This document shows positions 1 to 6,063 of a stretch of 13,792 bases of DNA, piece after piece; the first letter of the stretch is position 1; each line of letters begins with the position of its first letter. The stretch spans positions 1-13,792 of the forward strand of contig JBLMVJ010000004.1 of NCBI GenBank assembly GCA_050255815.1, read 5' to 3'. The position numbers were made by a program, and so were the translations under genes. This stretch comes from JAGORM01 sp050255815. Lineage in GTDB: Bacteria; Patescibacteriota; Microgenomatia; Levybacterales; GWA1-39-11. The notes beneath the pieces are model-generated. The model was not told the origin of the DNA. It was given only the letters and a program-made list of their open reading frames with translations, and searched no databases.

Positions 1-1
1 C

Positions 2-46
2 GGAAAAGGCGCAAACGGATATTATTTTGTAGAGATTGTACCATAA
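2..46 (+). CDS. 3' end of an upstream gene (partial)
   Basis: Reading from base 2 gives GKGANGYYFVEIVP followed by TAA at 44-46. The codons are ordinary for this window, and a hairpin with a T-run begins directly after the stop, which is the layout expected at the end of a gene. Only 14 residues are visible, so no family or function can be named. The alternative is that this short open stretch is chance; the adjoining terminator is the main reason to accept it. Confidence 0.4.
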   Translation, partial: GKGANGYYFVEIVP

Positions 47-104
47 CGGTAACTCTTGGCGCGTCCCGACACGTCGTGACTTGCCAGAGACTCCCGGTAT
101 TTTT
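47..104 (+). terminator. Rho-independent terminator of the upstream gene
   Basis: CGG (47-49) pairs with CCG (94-96), CTCT (53-56) with AGAG (86-89) and GGC (58-60) with GCC (83-85), with T57 bulged and an inner CGAC/GTCG stem. The stem is followed after three bases by TTTTT (100-104). It begins on the base after the TAA at 44-46. It is GC-rich compared with the spacers that follow. Internal loops make the stem imperfect. Confidence 0.55.
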
Positions 105-171
105 CTCGCTCGGTGACTTGATTATAAGGAGCTCAAAAAATAGTCAGAGATTAGGGTATAGCGTTTAGTTT

Positions 172-180
172 TGGTATTAT
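172..180 (+). promoter_or_regulatory. Extended -10 promoter element for the first M64-like gene
   Basis: TGGTATTAT matches the extended -10 pattern TGn-TATAAT with one mismatch in the hexamer. No convincing -35 box is seen, which extended -10 promoters tolerate. The box ends 8 nt before the ATG at 189, so a start 6-7 nt downstream would give a transcript with almost no 5' leader. There is no Shine-Dalgarno sequence before this ATG. The remainder of 105-188 holds no gene that I can support. Confidence 0.4.
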
Positions 181-188
181 TTTTAGAT

Positions 189-1181
189 ATGAAATTTAAG
201 GTCAAAATAAAATTTGATTCGGAAGGAAACAGGTTATATGTCAATAAACCAGGGATCTTTCTGCTTGCAAGTACCGGAATCCTTCTTCTTCTAGCCTTAG
301 GAATCTGGATCTTGTGGCAAACAAACACTTTGAAAGTTTTTCCACCGGGAGATGAAAACAGGCCGCTGGGTGTTGCCCCCGCTGCAAATGGCTCCCCTGA
401 TCAGGCAGTATTTGATGAGCTGAAAAAAAACTATGCAAATAAATTCACCATTATTTTCTTCTATGACGGGTTTCAAGATCAGAATGAAGCACTGGGGAGA
501 ATTGACGTGTTAAAAGCGGCATTATTCAGCGTAGAGCCATTTAAATCAATGCAAAATAGTATTGCATTTAAGATTTTTACTACCCAAGGACAGGCATGCC
601 AAGTAGAAGGGGAAAAGCTTGTATGTGACCAGCGGATGCTGGAAGGCCTGGGCAGGCTGGGGATAGAGCATTTTAAAACAGTAGTTATTTCTCCATTAGC
701 ATTCCATTCCGGATCAGATTTGGCCCGCGGTAAAAACTCCCTTATCACCATTTCTACTGATAAAGGGAAACTGAAAGATGCAGACTACAAAAGGTGGTTA
801 GGGGTCATGTTTACGCAGGAACTGGGCCATTCATTAGGGTTGCGGTATGAGTATTTCCAGGCAAAAGCAAGCCAATATAAAGGGGTGGATATAGCTGGAA
901 AGCCTAATTGCGCAGATTCAGAAAATACGGCAAAAGAATGGTGGGGTAAAAATGGAGTTTACCTTAAAGGCTGCGCCGGGAATGACTCCTATCTGTACCC
1001 GGAAGCAAATACTCTTATGTCAGATTTTCCTAAGATGGAAAGCTATGGAGCCATTTCAGAAGGGTATTTAGACGGCGCCATTAGTTGCTTCTATGCGGGG
1101 AAGGATACGTTTAGTTCCGCCGGCGAAGAGAAGAGTTGTGGAGAGTTCAAGAAAGAGTACTCGAGATTTTGGACAGAGTAG
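189..1181 (+). CDS. Membrane-anchored M64-like (IgA-peptidase fold) protein, degenerate active site, paralogue 1
   Basis: 330 aa. A short basic N-terminus is followed by one transmembrane helix (about residues 22-43) and an exported domain. From residue 85 it resembles M64 metallopeptidases: a hydrophobic strand ending in YDG (92-94), then VEPFKSM, later the HExxH-like region QELGHSLG (210-217), NC (C241), GC (C262) and TLMS (M277), which looks like a Met-turn. The first zinc-ligand His is Gln210; Glu211 and His214 remain, and the third ligand position is not His. Six cysteines (137, 146, 241, 262, 300, 317) recur in both paralogues of this window, suggesting three disulfides outside the membrane. 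ATG 189 is preferred to TTG 171 because it follows an extended -10 box. Family placement rests on motif recall; loss of catalysis is inferred. The binding partner is unknown. Confidence 0.8.
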   Translation: MKFKVKIKFDSEGNRLYVNKPGIFLLASTGILLLLALGIWILWQTNTLKVFPPGDENRPLGVAPAANGSPDQAVFDELKKNYANKFTIIFFYDGFQDQNEALGRIDVLKAALFSVEPFKSMQNSIAFKIFTTQGQACQVEGEKLVCDQRMLEGLGRLGIEHFKTVVISPLAFHSGSDLARGKNSLITISTDKGKLKDADYKRWLGVMFTQELGHSLGLRYEYFQAKASQYKGVDIAGKPNCADSENTAKEWWGKNGVYLKGCAGNDSYLYPEANTLMSDFPKMESYGAISEGYLDGAISCFYAGKDTFSSAGEEKSCGEFKKEYSRFWTE

Positions 1182-1184
1182 AAA

Positions 1185-1214
1185 GAAGCAAGAAGTATGA
1201 AGCAAGTATCATGG
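1185..1214 (+). repeat. Left arm of 30-bp imperfect inverted repeat bracketing the four-helix bundle gene
   Basis: This arm starts with GAAGCAAGAAGTATGAA and ends in ATCATGG. Its partner is 1595-1624 in inverted orientation; the outer ten positions match in nine, and about 22-23 of 30 match overall with one gap. The arm lies between the stop of the first M64-like gene (1181) and the Shine-Dalgarno of the four-helix gene. A 17-bp piece, 1184-1200, recurs with one mismatch at 1836-1852. Confidence 0.7.
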
Positions 1215-1218
1215 AGGA
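1213..1218 (+). promoter_or_regulatory. Strong Shine-Dalgarno site for the four-helix bundle gene
   Basis: GGAGGA lies 8 nt before the ATG at 1227, an ideal spacing. It is noteworthy because most larger genes in the window lack such a site. Its first two bases overlap the left arm of the inverted repeat, so folding of the repeat could affect access to it. Confidence 0.75.
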
Positions 1219-1226
1219 AAATTTAA

Positions 1227-1607
1227 ATGCAAGAAGTAAGAAAAATTAAAAACTTTACTGATCTTACCGCTTGGGTAGAAGCCCATAAGCTTGTTTTAAA
1301 GGTCTATAGCCTGACTAAAGGTTTTCCGAAAGACGAGCAATTTGGCCTCGTAAACCAATTGAGACGAGCAGTAGTTTCTGTTACTTCAAATATTGCAGAA
1401 GGTTTTAGTAGAAGTTCTTATAAGGAAAAGGCTCAGTTTTATTCCATGTCTTTGGGATCTCTTACCGAAGTTCAAAACCAAATAATAATTGCAAGAGATT
1501 TGGATTATCTAGCTTCAGATGACTATGCTAGCATAAATGAGTTAACAATTCTTGAAAGTAAATTACTGAACGGATTAATAAAGAGCTCAAGATCCCATGA
1601 TTCATGA
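1227..1607 (+). CDS. Four-helix bundle protein, S23 / 23S rRNA intervening-sequence family
   Basis: 126 aa, the usual length of the family. The hallmarks are in place: FTDLTAWVEAHKL at residues 10-22, GFPKDEQFGLVNQLRRA (32-48), SNIAEGFSR (54-62) and the helix beginning SLGSLTEVQNQI (75-86). Members are small helical proteins, often encoded inside intervening sequences of 23S rRNA genes or scattered in CPR and Bacteroidetes genomes; the Avd protein of diversity-generating retroelements has the same fold and binds nucleic acid with a reverse transcriptase. The molecular role of free-standing members is not established. Here the gene sits between inverted repeat arms, and its last residues (about HDS) and TGA stop are encoded inside the right arm. 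It has its own Shine-Dalgarno site. No reverse transcriptase or rRNA is visible in the window. Confidence 0.93.
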   Translation: MQEVRKIKNFTDLTAWVEAHKLVLKVYSLTKGFPKDEQFGLVNQLRRAVVSVTSNIAEGFSRSSYKEKAQFYSMSLGSLTEVQNQIIIARDLDYLASDDYASINELTILESKLLNGLIKSSRSHDS

Positions 1608-1624
1608 TTCTAGATTCTTGATTC
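1595..1624 (+). repeat. Right arm of the inverted repeat bracketing the four-helix bundle gene
   Basis: It starts CCATGATTCATGATTC and ends TTCTTGATTC, and pairs with 1185-1214. It overlaps the last codons of the four-helix gene (stop at 1605-1607). A 25-bp part (1600-1624) recurs at 1876-1900 with three mismatches, all in the centre. A transcript of the whole unit could form a stem with the gene in its loop. Confidence 0.7.
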
Positions 1625-1632
1625 TCAAGAAA

Positions 1633-1640
1633 GGTGGTGA
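1633..1640 (+). promoter_or_regulatory. Shine-Dalgarno site for the 62-aa membrane protein
   Basis: GGTGGTGA, preceded by AA, lies 8 nt before ATG 1649. It decides the start: the ATG at 1645 and the TTG at 1642 both hit a stop after a few codons, while ATG 1649 opens the membrane protein. Confidence 0.6.
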
Positions 1641-1648
1641 CTTGATGG

Positions 1649-1837
1649 ATGTATATTGATTTGGGGAAAATTATAAAAGTGCCGGTCCTATTAATAGGGT
1701 TTGCTATTGTGGGTGTAGGAGTGTATAAATTTATCACGGCAATTAATATTAACCAGCAGATTGCCAGCACGTTAGTAGCCATTTTTGGAATCCAGGTTAT
1801 GTGGTTTCTGTTATGGTTGACAAGGGTGAAAAAATAG
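1649..1837 (+). CDS. Small two-helix membrane protein, unknown function
   Basis: 62 aa. Two hydrophobic segments are clear, at about residues 10-30 (IKVPVLLIGFAIVGVGVYKF) and 38-57 (IASTLVAIFGIQVMWFLLWL), joined by a short polar turn. The C-terminus is basic (TRVKK), which suggests it stays in the cytoplasm, and hence a hairpin with both ends inside. A Shine-Dalgarno site at proper spacing supports expression. It lies between the right arm of the four-helix cassette and a second copy of both repeat arms, and its TAG stop overlaps the next arm. I do not recognise a family. A holin-like or small accessory role is possible, but nothing in the sequence decides this. Confidence 0.65.
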   Translation: MYIDLGKIIKVPVLLIGFAIVGVGVYKFITAININQQIASTLVAIFGIQVMWFLLWLTRVKK

Positions 1838-1900
1838 AAGCAAGAAGCATGAATAAAGAAGCAGGTGTGTGCATAATTCATGATTCATAATTCTTGATTC
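1837..1900 (+). repeat. Gene-less hairpin made of the same arms as the four-helix cassette
   Basis: The left part (1837-1854) begins GAAGCAAGAAGCATGAAT. ATTCATG (1876-1882) pairs with CATGAAT (1848-1854) in seven of seven positions, and TTCTTGATTC (1891-1900) pairs with the outer ten bases in nine of ten, leaving 1883-1890 bulged. The arms match those around the four-helix gene, so this looks like a miniature version without the gene. It lies between the 62-aa gene and the second M64-like gene. There is no T-run after it, so it is not an obvious intrinsic terminator. Confidence 0.65.
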
Positions 1901-1908
1901 AAGCATTT

Positions 1909-3000
1909 ATGGGGTCTAGATTATATATTTCTAAACGGACCGGACTCATTGCCCTGGGTATATTTTTGATTGGACTGGTTGGCTTAGGCGTAGGGCTCCT
2001 TTTTCTTTTTAATAAAACTGTACTTACCACCCCTGAAGAGGAATACCAGCCGCTTGATAGCTTGACGTTGAATAATGTGGCTGGTACCCCAACTCCGGTT
2101 CATACCAAAATTGCGCAAGCAGAAATAAAAGGTGTAGCTAGCAGCCTAAATCCAGGTAAAAATACCCAGCCTAAAAAGCTTACCATTATCTTTTTCTATG
2201 ACGGATATGATGTACAGGGTGATGCGCTGGGAGCGGTAGAAGTAATGAAAGCGTCTTTGGATATAGTAGAGCCCTTTAAAAGCCTGAAAGAGCTGATAGA
2301 TTTTAAGGTATTTACTACGGATGGAAAGAAGTGCAAGGTAGATGATAAGAGTCATTTACTGGTGTGTAACAAACAGCTGATTGAGTCCTTTAGGAAGCTG
2401 GGGGTAGACCACTTTAAAGTGGTCCTTATGTCACCGGACCTGTTTGGTTCTACAGCGCCTCTGGCGTATGGAAAAAATTCATGGATTAGTATTTCAACCA
2501 GTCATACCGGAGAAGATAATGCTACCTACAAGCGCTCATTGGGTTTAGAGTTTACTAATTTACTGGCGCATTCCCTGGGGCTCAAATATGAATATAGTAA
2601 AGCAGATAAAGTACCTGATTTTCCCCAGCCGCCTCCGGGTGTGGTAGTTACCCCCCAGAGCCTGGGCGGCAGACCCAACTGTGCTCCTGATCTGGATACG
2701 GCAAAGATTTGGTGGGGAGGGTATTCAGGGATTTTTCCCGGCAGGGTTGGGTTTAATAAGGGTTGCGGGTGGGATAAAGATGCCTATTATCCGGAACAGA
2801 ATACTCTTATGTCAGATGAACCCAAGAAGGAAGGGTATGGCATAGTTTCAGAGGATTATTTGCGAGGAGTACTTACGTGTTTTTATGGGGAAGAAGAGAA
2901 GATGATTTTTCCGGCTGGAGGTAGCGCTTCAGAGTCAGCAAGAATGAGTACTGCATGCAGCGCGTTTACAAAGGATTATCCTAGATTTTGGCAGGAATAG
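1909..3000 (+). CDS. Membrane-anchored M64-like protein, degenerate active site, paralogue 2
   Basis: 363 aa from ATG 1909. TTG 1894 is an in-frame alternative, but it lies inside the repeat arm, and from ATG 1909 the protein begins MGSRLYISK, matching GNRLYVNK in paralogue 1. One transmembrane helix follows (about residues 11-33). The exported part keeps the family frame: IIFFYDGY, VEPFKS, the HExxH-like region NLLAHSLG (217-224), PNC, GC, TLMS with M301, LTCFYG and the C-terminal YPRFWQE. Only the middle His (221) of the zinc motif survives; the first His is Asn217 and the catalytic Glu is Leu218, so it should not be a peptidase. The six conserved cysteines are present and there are no others. 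Compared with paralogue 1 it has a proline-rich insertion after the His motif (FPQPPPGVVV). It is followed after 43 nt by the LysM-M23 gene, and that gene pair recurs downstream. Confidence 0.8.
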   Translation: MGSRLYISKRTGLIALGIFLIGLVGLGVGLLFLFNKTVLTTPEEEYQPLDSLTLNNVAGTPTPVHTKIAQAEIKGVASSLNPGKNTQPKKLTIIFFYDGYDVQGDALGAVEVMKASLDIVEPFKSLKELIDFKVFTTDGKKCKVDDKSHLLVCNKQLIESFRKLGVDHFKVVLMSPDLFGSTAPLAYGKNSWISISTSHTGEDNATYKRSLGLEFTNLLAHSLGLKYEYSKADKVPDFPQPPPGVVVTPQSLGGRPNCAPDLDTAKIWWGGYSGIFPGRVGFNKGCGWDKDAYYPEQNTLMSDEPKKEGYGIVSEDYLRGVLTCFYGEEEKMIFPAGGSASESARMSTACSAFTKDYPRFWQE

Positions 3001-3043
3001 GGGAAGTATTCAGTATTAAGTATTGAGTAAGTTTCATTGATTT
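3001..3043 (+). repeat. Short-period repeat tract between paralogue 2 and LysM-M23
   Basis: GGGAAGTATTCAGTATTAAG continues into further copies of a TATT(A/C)AGTATTGAG-like unit. The same tract, starting GGGAAGTATC directly after the stop, follows paralogue 3 at 10425. The shared junction suggests that the gene and its downstream spacer were duplicated together. Confidence 0.6.
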
Positions 3044-3859
3044 ATGAGAGTTAAATTACGTCCACGCTTTTTTATTATTGTCGGGTGTTTGGTGCTCGGC
3101 CTGGTTTTGTTTGCCTCAAATCTGCTCTTAAAGAAGCGGGTAGAGGTGAAGCTGGTAGATGAATCCCAAGGTGGGAAGGTTTTAGCTGCAGACACCGGTA
3201 AACCCAAAGACCCTTACGCACTTATTGACGCCTCAGTTACTACGCAAAGTTCTGATACCACTTCAACTATAGAAACTTACCAGCCGGTGACTATTTCCTA
3301 TACGGTAAAAGAAGGTGATACGCTGCAGTCTATAGCGGAAAAGTACCATGCGGATGCACAGACTATAGCAGATTTTCCTAATAACGGGTTACAAGATAGT
3401 TTGCAGTTGCATGTAGGCCAGATCCTGATTATTCCAAACGGTTATATAGATGATTCCCAGCGGCCGGTACTTCCGCCTATTGCCCATGGTACCGGACAAT
3501 TTTCCTGGCCGGCGCATGGAGAGGTCACTCAGTACGCGTATTACTGGCATCCCGGCGCAATTGACATAGCTGTTCCCATAGGCACACAGATTTCTGCAGT
3601 GGATGACGGGACGGTGGTCTATGCCGGTTGGGATACCACCGGGTATGGAAATACTGTTCTTATAGCACACGGGGATGGGCTCACTTCCCGGTACGCCCAC
3701 CTTTCAGAGATAGACGTGACGAACGGCCAGGGAATCCATAAAGGTGATAAAGTAGGCCTTTCGGGTTCTACCGGTCATTCTACCGGCCCGCATCTGCATT
3801 TTGAAGTACGCAGGTCAGGAAAGGCAGTTGACCCTATGACCCTCTTATCAGAGCAGTAA
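3044..3859 (+). CDS. LysM and M23 (LytM) domain peptidoglycan endopeptidase, intact catalytic residues
   Basis: 271 aa. It has a basic N-terminus and a membrane anchor or uncleaved signal (about residues 9-29), a spacer, then a LysM domain (about 86-133, YTVKEGDTLQSIAEKY to IIPNG) that binds peptidoglycan glycan chains, and a C-terminal M23 domain (about 148-268). The M23 metal and catalytic residues are visible: His169 and Asp174 in WHPGAIDIA, His219 in YAHLS, and His250 and His252 in HLHFE. The spacing H-x4-D is one longer than the common HxxxD; the second copy in this window has the same spacing. Predicted to cut peptide crosslinks outside the membrane. It lies 43 nt after M64-like paralogue 2 and 1 nt before the 701-aa surface protein, so the three are probably cotranscribed. 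No clear Shine-Dalgarno is seen. Confidence 0.9.
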   Translation: MRVKLRPRFFIIVGCLVLGLVLFASNLLLKKRVEVKLVDESQGGKVLAADTGKPKDPYALIDASVTTQSSDTTSTIETYQPVTISYTVKEGDTLQSIAEKYHADAQTIADFPNNGLQDSLQLHVGQILIIPNGYIDDSQRPVLPPIAHGTGQFSWPAHGEVTQYAYYWHPGAIDIAVPIGTQISAVDDGTVVYAGWDTTGYGNTVLIAHGDGLTSRYAHLSEIDVTNGQGIHKGDKVGLSGSTGHSTGPHLHFEVRRSGKAVDPMTLLSEQ

Positions 3860-3860
3860 T

Positions 3861-5966
3861 ATGAAAAAAAGGAGGTTAATAGTATTAGGAATAATTATCA
3901 TTTTAGGGTTGGTTGCTGTAGTAGCCCTGCATAGTTCAGATAAAGTTTCATTAAAGAAAGAGGTGTCTTCTGCTGCTACTAGCAATATCACAAAAATAAA
4001 AGACCCTAACTTTACGTATGTTTCTCATATCAATAGCCATATTGAGACTAAATTTAAGTCTTCCTTCAATGAAAAGCCTGTTTATAAACTCATTTACGCT
4101 CAGGGTAAGTCCTCTCTCACGTTTACTTTTAATGGAAACAGTGCTGCAACAAATGTGGGGACAGATTCAGTTGAATATCAGGTAAAAGTGAGCGGTATTC
4201 CTATGCGCTTGATCTTGACTACTTCTCAGGATAAAGTTAAAGAAGAATTTGTGATAGAAGACAAGCCTTCAAGCTTAGTTTTATTAGGTCCAAACTTATT
4301 GATAGTGCAAAGCGTAAAAGCAGAGGGTCTAACTTTTAAAGGAACTAATGAAAACGGTTCTGCCGTATTTAACAATGATATTGGTTCTGAAGTTTTTACG
4401 CTTCCTCAGCCAACTGCTTATGATTCTTATGATAAACAAACTAAATTGAAGGGAGAGTTTAATGAAGGCTTTAGTACCTATACAATCTCAATCCCTGTAA
4501 AGCTTCTTGAAAATGCATCTTATCCTTTAACTATAGACCCAACGGTTCTAACTTCTAACCCTGCCACAGACCCCGGGTCAGTAATAAGACAGGATGTTTC
4601 AGAGAAATATCCCCAGGCAGAGGAAGTGGTGGGAATGAGGAATGAAAACAGCAAAACATTTGACTTGAATCAGGATAACAAGCTGCAGTGGGACGGCTCT
4701 TTAGGCGGTATACATTACAAAGACAATACGGGTTACTGGCAGGAGGTAGATACCCAGGTAGTTTCTGCAGATGCCTCAACGGGATATGATTATGAAAATA
4801 TAACAAACGGTTTTAAATCTTACTTTAAAAAACTTTCTACCGACCCCGAAACCGTAAAGTACCAGGAAGGGGATAGTACCATTACTATAACCAACTTGGA
4901 TAACGGTGACCTTGGTAAATTGAATTCTGTCCAAGGCCAGGCAAAAGACAACCAGTTTGTGTACCCTGATGCATATAACAACATTGACATCAAATACTCT
5001 ATAGGTTCCAACACGCTTCTGGAAGAATATGTTTTAAAACAAAAAGAGGCAGTTTCCAGCATTTCCCAAAAAGTACACATAGAAAACGCGTACTATGAGA
5101 AACAGCCTGACGGCTCCATAAATTTCTATTCGACAACCTCGCATAACATTGTTTGGATATTCCCAAAACCTAAAATGTATGAACTGACCCTTGACCGCAG
5201 TACTAATTACGGCCTCCACTATGAAATTTCCCAGAATGGGAATGATTACACGGTAACTAAAGTCATAGACCCGGAAGGGGAAGCATGGCTTAATGACCCT
5301 TCCCGTACATACCCCTTAGTCATTGACACTACGCTTAATTTACAGATAGGTGCTGCTTTAGATGACGGCACTTATGATGCTAATGCTAATCTCTATGAAA
5401 CCGGTTACTCGGATGATGTCGCGGGCAACAAACTTGGCTTGCTTGAGACAAATATGCGGTTTACAAACGTAACTATACCTAAATCCGACACAATAAATAC
5501 TGCAACATTGACGTTTGATGCAGACGCAGGCCGAAGCGGCACAACGTGCAGTACCATCCTAAAAGCAGAAAACACTGATAATGCAACCCAGGTTACATCC
5601 GTATCAGATTTTACAAGCAGGACGCTTACCACAGGGACTGCCTGGAATAGTATAGGGGCATGGACAGCCTTTACAAATTACACATCCCCTGATATTTCTT
5701 CTGAAGTCCAAGCGGTAGTTAACAGAAGCGGATGGGTATCCGGAAATGCCCTTCAAATATTCTGGATGGACAACGGGTCTTCTACCTCAGCGTACCGCAC
5801 CGGATATTCCTATGATTCCTTACCTGCAAATGCGACAACCCTTGCTATTACATATTCGGCGCCGCCTACGCCTACTCCTACGCCAACGCCTACGCCTACT
5901 CCTACGCCCATGGTGCAGTTCAAAGGCGGGATTGATTTTAAAGGGGGAGAGAAGATTAATCCTTAA
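3861..5966 (+). CDS. Secreted surface protein with two RHS-leader-like domains, a DNRLRE/CBM96-like domain and a PT-repeat tail
   Basis: 701 aa. It has a signal or anchor helix (about residues 5-24) after MKKRR. Two successive beta-rich domains each end in a YPL-ID motif, YPLTIDPT (221-228) and YPLVIDTT (484-491), indicating an internal duplication. The second also has RNENSKTF (about 260-267) and GIHYKDNTGYW, motifs found in the regions before RHS/YD or DNRLRE domains of cell-wall proteins. Residues about 495-665 resemble the DNRLRE/CBM96 carbohydrate-binding type (IPKSDTINTATLTF, DISSEVQAVVNRSGWVSGNA). A PT-repeat linker (668-683) leads to 18 residues with a doubled FKGG motif. It starts 1 nt after the M23 stop and lacks a Shine-Dalgarno, so translation is probably coupled. 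No toxin domain or LPxTG sorting signal is visible. Likely role: adhesin or wall-bound protein. Confidence 0.75.
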   Translation: MKKRRLIVLGIIIILGLVAVVALHSSDKVSLKKEVSSAATSNITKIKDPNFTYVSHINSHIETKFKSSFNEKPVYKLIYAQGKSSLTFTFNGNSAATNVGTDSVEYQVKVSGIPMRLILTTSQDKVKEEFVIEDKPSSLVLLGPNLLIVQSVKAEGLTFKGTNENGSAVFNNDIGSEVFTLPQPTAYDSYDKQTKLKGEFNEGFSTYTISIPVKLLENASYPLTIDPTVLTSNPATDPGSVIRQDVSEKYPQAEEVVGMRNENSKTFDLNQDNKLQWDGSLGGIHYKDNTGYWQEVDTQVVSADASTGYDYENITNGFKSYFKKLSTDPETVKYQEGDSTITITNLDNGDLGKLNSVQGQAKDNQFVYPDAYNNIDIKYSIGSNTLLEEYVLKQKEAVSSISQKVHIENAYYEKQPDGSINFYSTTSHNIVWIFPKPKMYELTLDRSTNYGLHYEISQNGNDYTVTKVIDPEGEAWLNDPSRTYPLVIDTTLNLQIGAALDDGTYDANANLYETGYSDDVAGNKLGLLETNMRFTNVTIPKSDTINTATLTFDADAGRSGTTCSTILKAENTDNATQVTSVSDFTSRTLTTGTAWNSIGAWTAFTNYTSPDISSEVQAVVNRSGWVSGNALQIFWMDNGSSTSAYRTGYSYDSLPANATTLAITYSAPPTPTPTPTPTPTPTPMVQFKGGIDFKGGEKINP
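5862..5909 (+). repeat. Proline-threonine codon repeat inside the surface protein gene
   Basis: About 16 codons of alternating Pro (CCT or CCA) and Thr (ACG or ACT) encode a stiff linker between the carbohydrate-binding-like domain and the C-terminal FKGG segment. The repeat is imperfect at the DNA level but could still change length by slippage. Confidence 0.85.
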
Positions 5967-6040
5967 GTAAGGCCAGGACCAGGATGCTCCCAGAACCAGA
6001 ATTTATAATCACATACATCTTCCCACTGTATTTACAAAGC

Positions 6041-6055
6041 AGAGGATTCTATAAT
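6041..6055 (+). promoter_or_regulatory. Overlapping -10 box and Shine-Dalgarno-like site before the 513-aa gene
   Basis: AGAGGA (6041-6046) and a perfect TATAAT (6050-6055) precede GTG 6064. If TATAAT is a -10 box, the mRNA would start only about 0-2 nt before the GTG. If AGAGGA is a ribosome site, it is correctly spaced for ATG 6054 (a 13-codon reading frame that overlaps the gene start in another frame) but 17 nt from GTG 6064. No good -35 is seen. The two readings exclude each other. The rest of 5967-6063 has no other visible element. Confidence 0.35.
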
Positions 6056-6063
6056 GGACTTCA

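Noticed and set aside
126..131. AAGGAG, a Shine-Dalgarno-like word
   Set aside because: No start codon lies within a usable distance; it is followed by CTCAAAAAATAG.
1..168. Open frame from base 1 with a CRDC pair, possibly a zinc-binding protein end
   Set aside because: It runs through a clear hairpin and T-run, has unlikely composition, and the alternative frame ends in a natural peptide just before that terminator.
1227..1607. Diversity-generating retroelement accessory protein (Avd)
   Set aside because: The fold family is shared, but no reverse transcriptase, template repeat or variable repeat is visible in the window.
1182..1900. CRISPR array or tandem direct repeats
   Set aside because: Repeats are imperfect, irregularly spaced and inverted, and genes rather than spacers lie between them.
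3871..3876. GGAGGT just inside the 701-aa gene, possible ribosome site for a later start
   Set aside because: No ATG, GTG or TTG follows at proper spacing in frame; the bases encode the basic KKKRR of the signal region.
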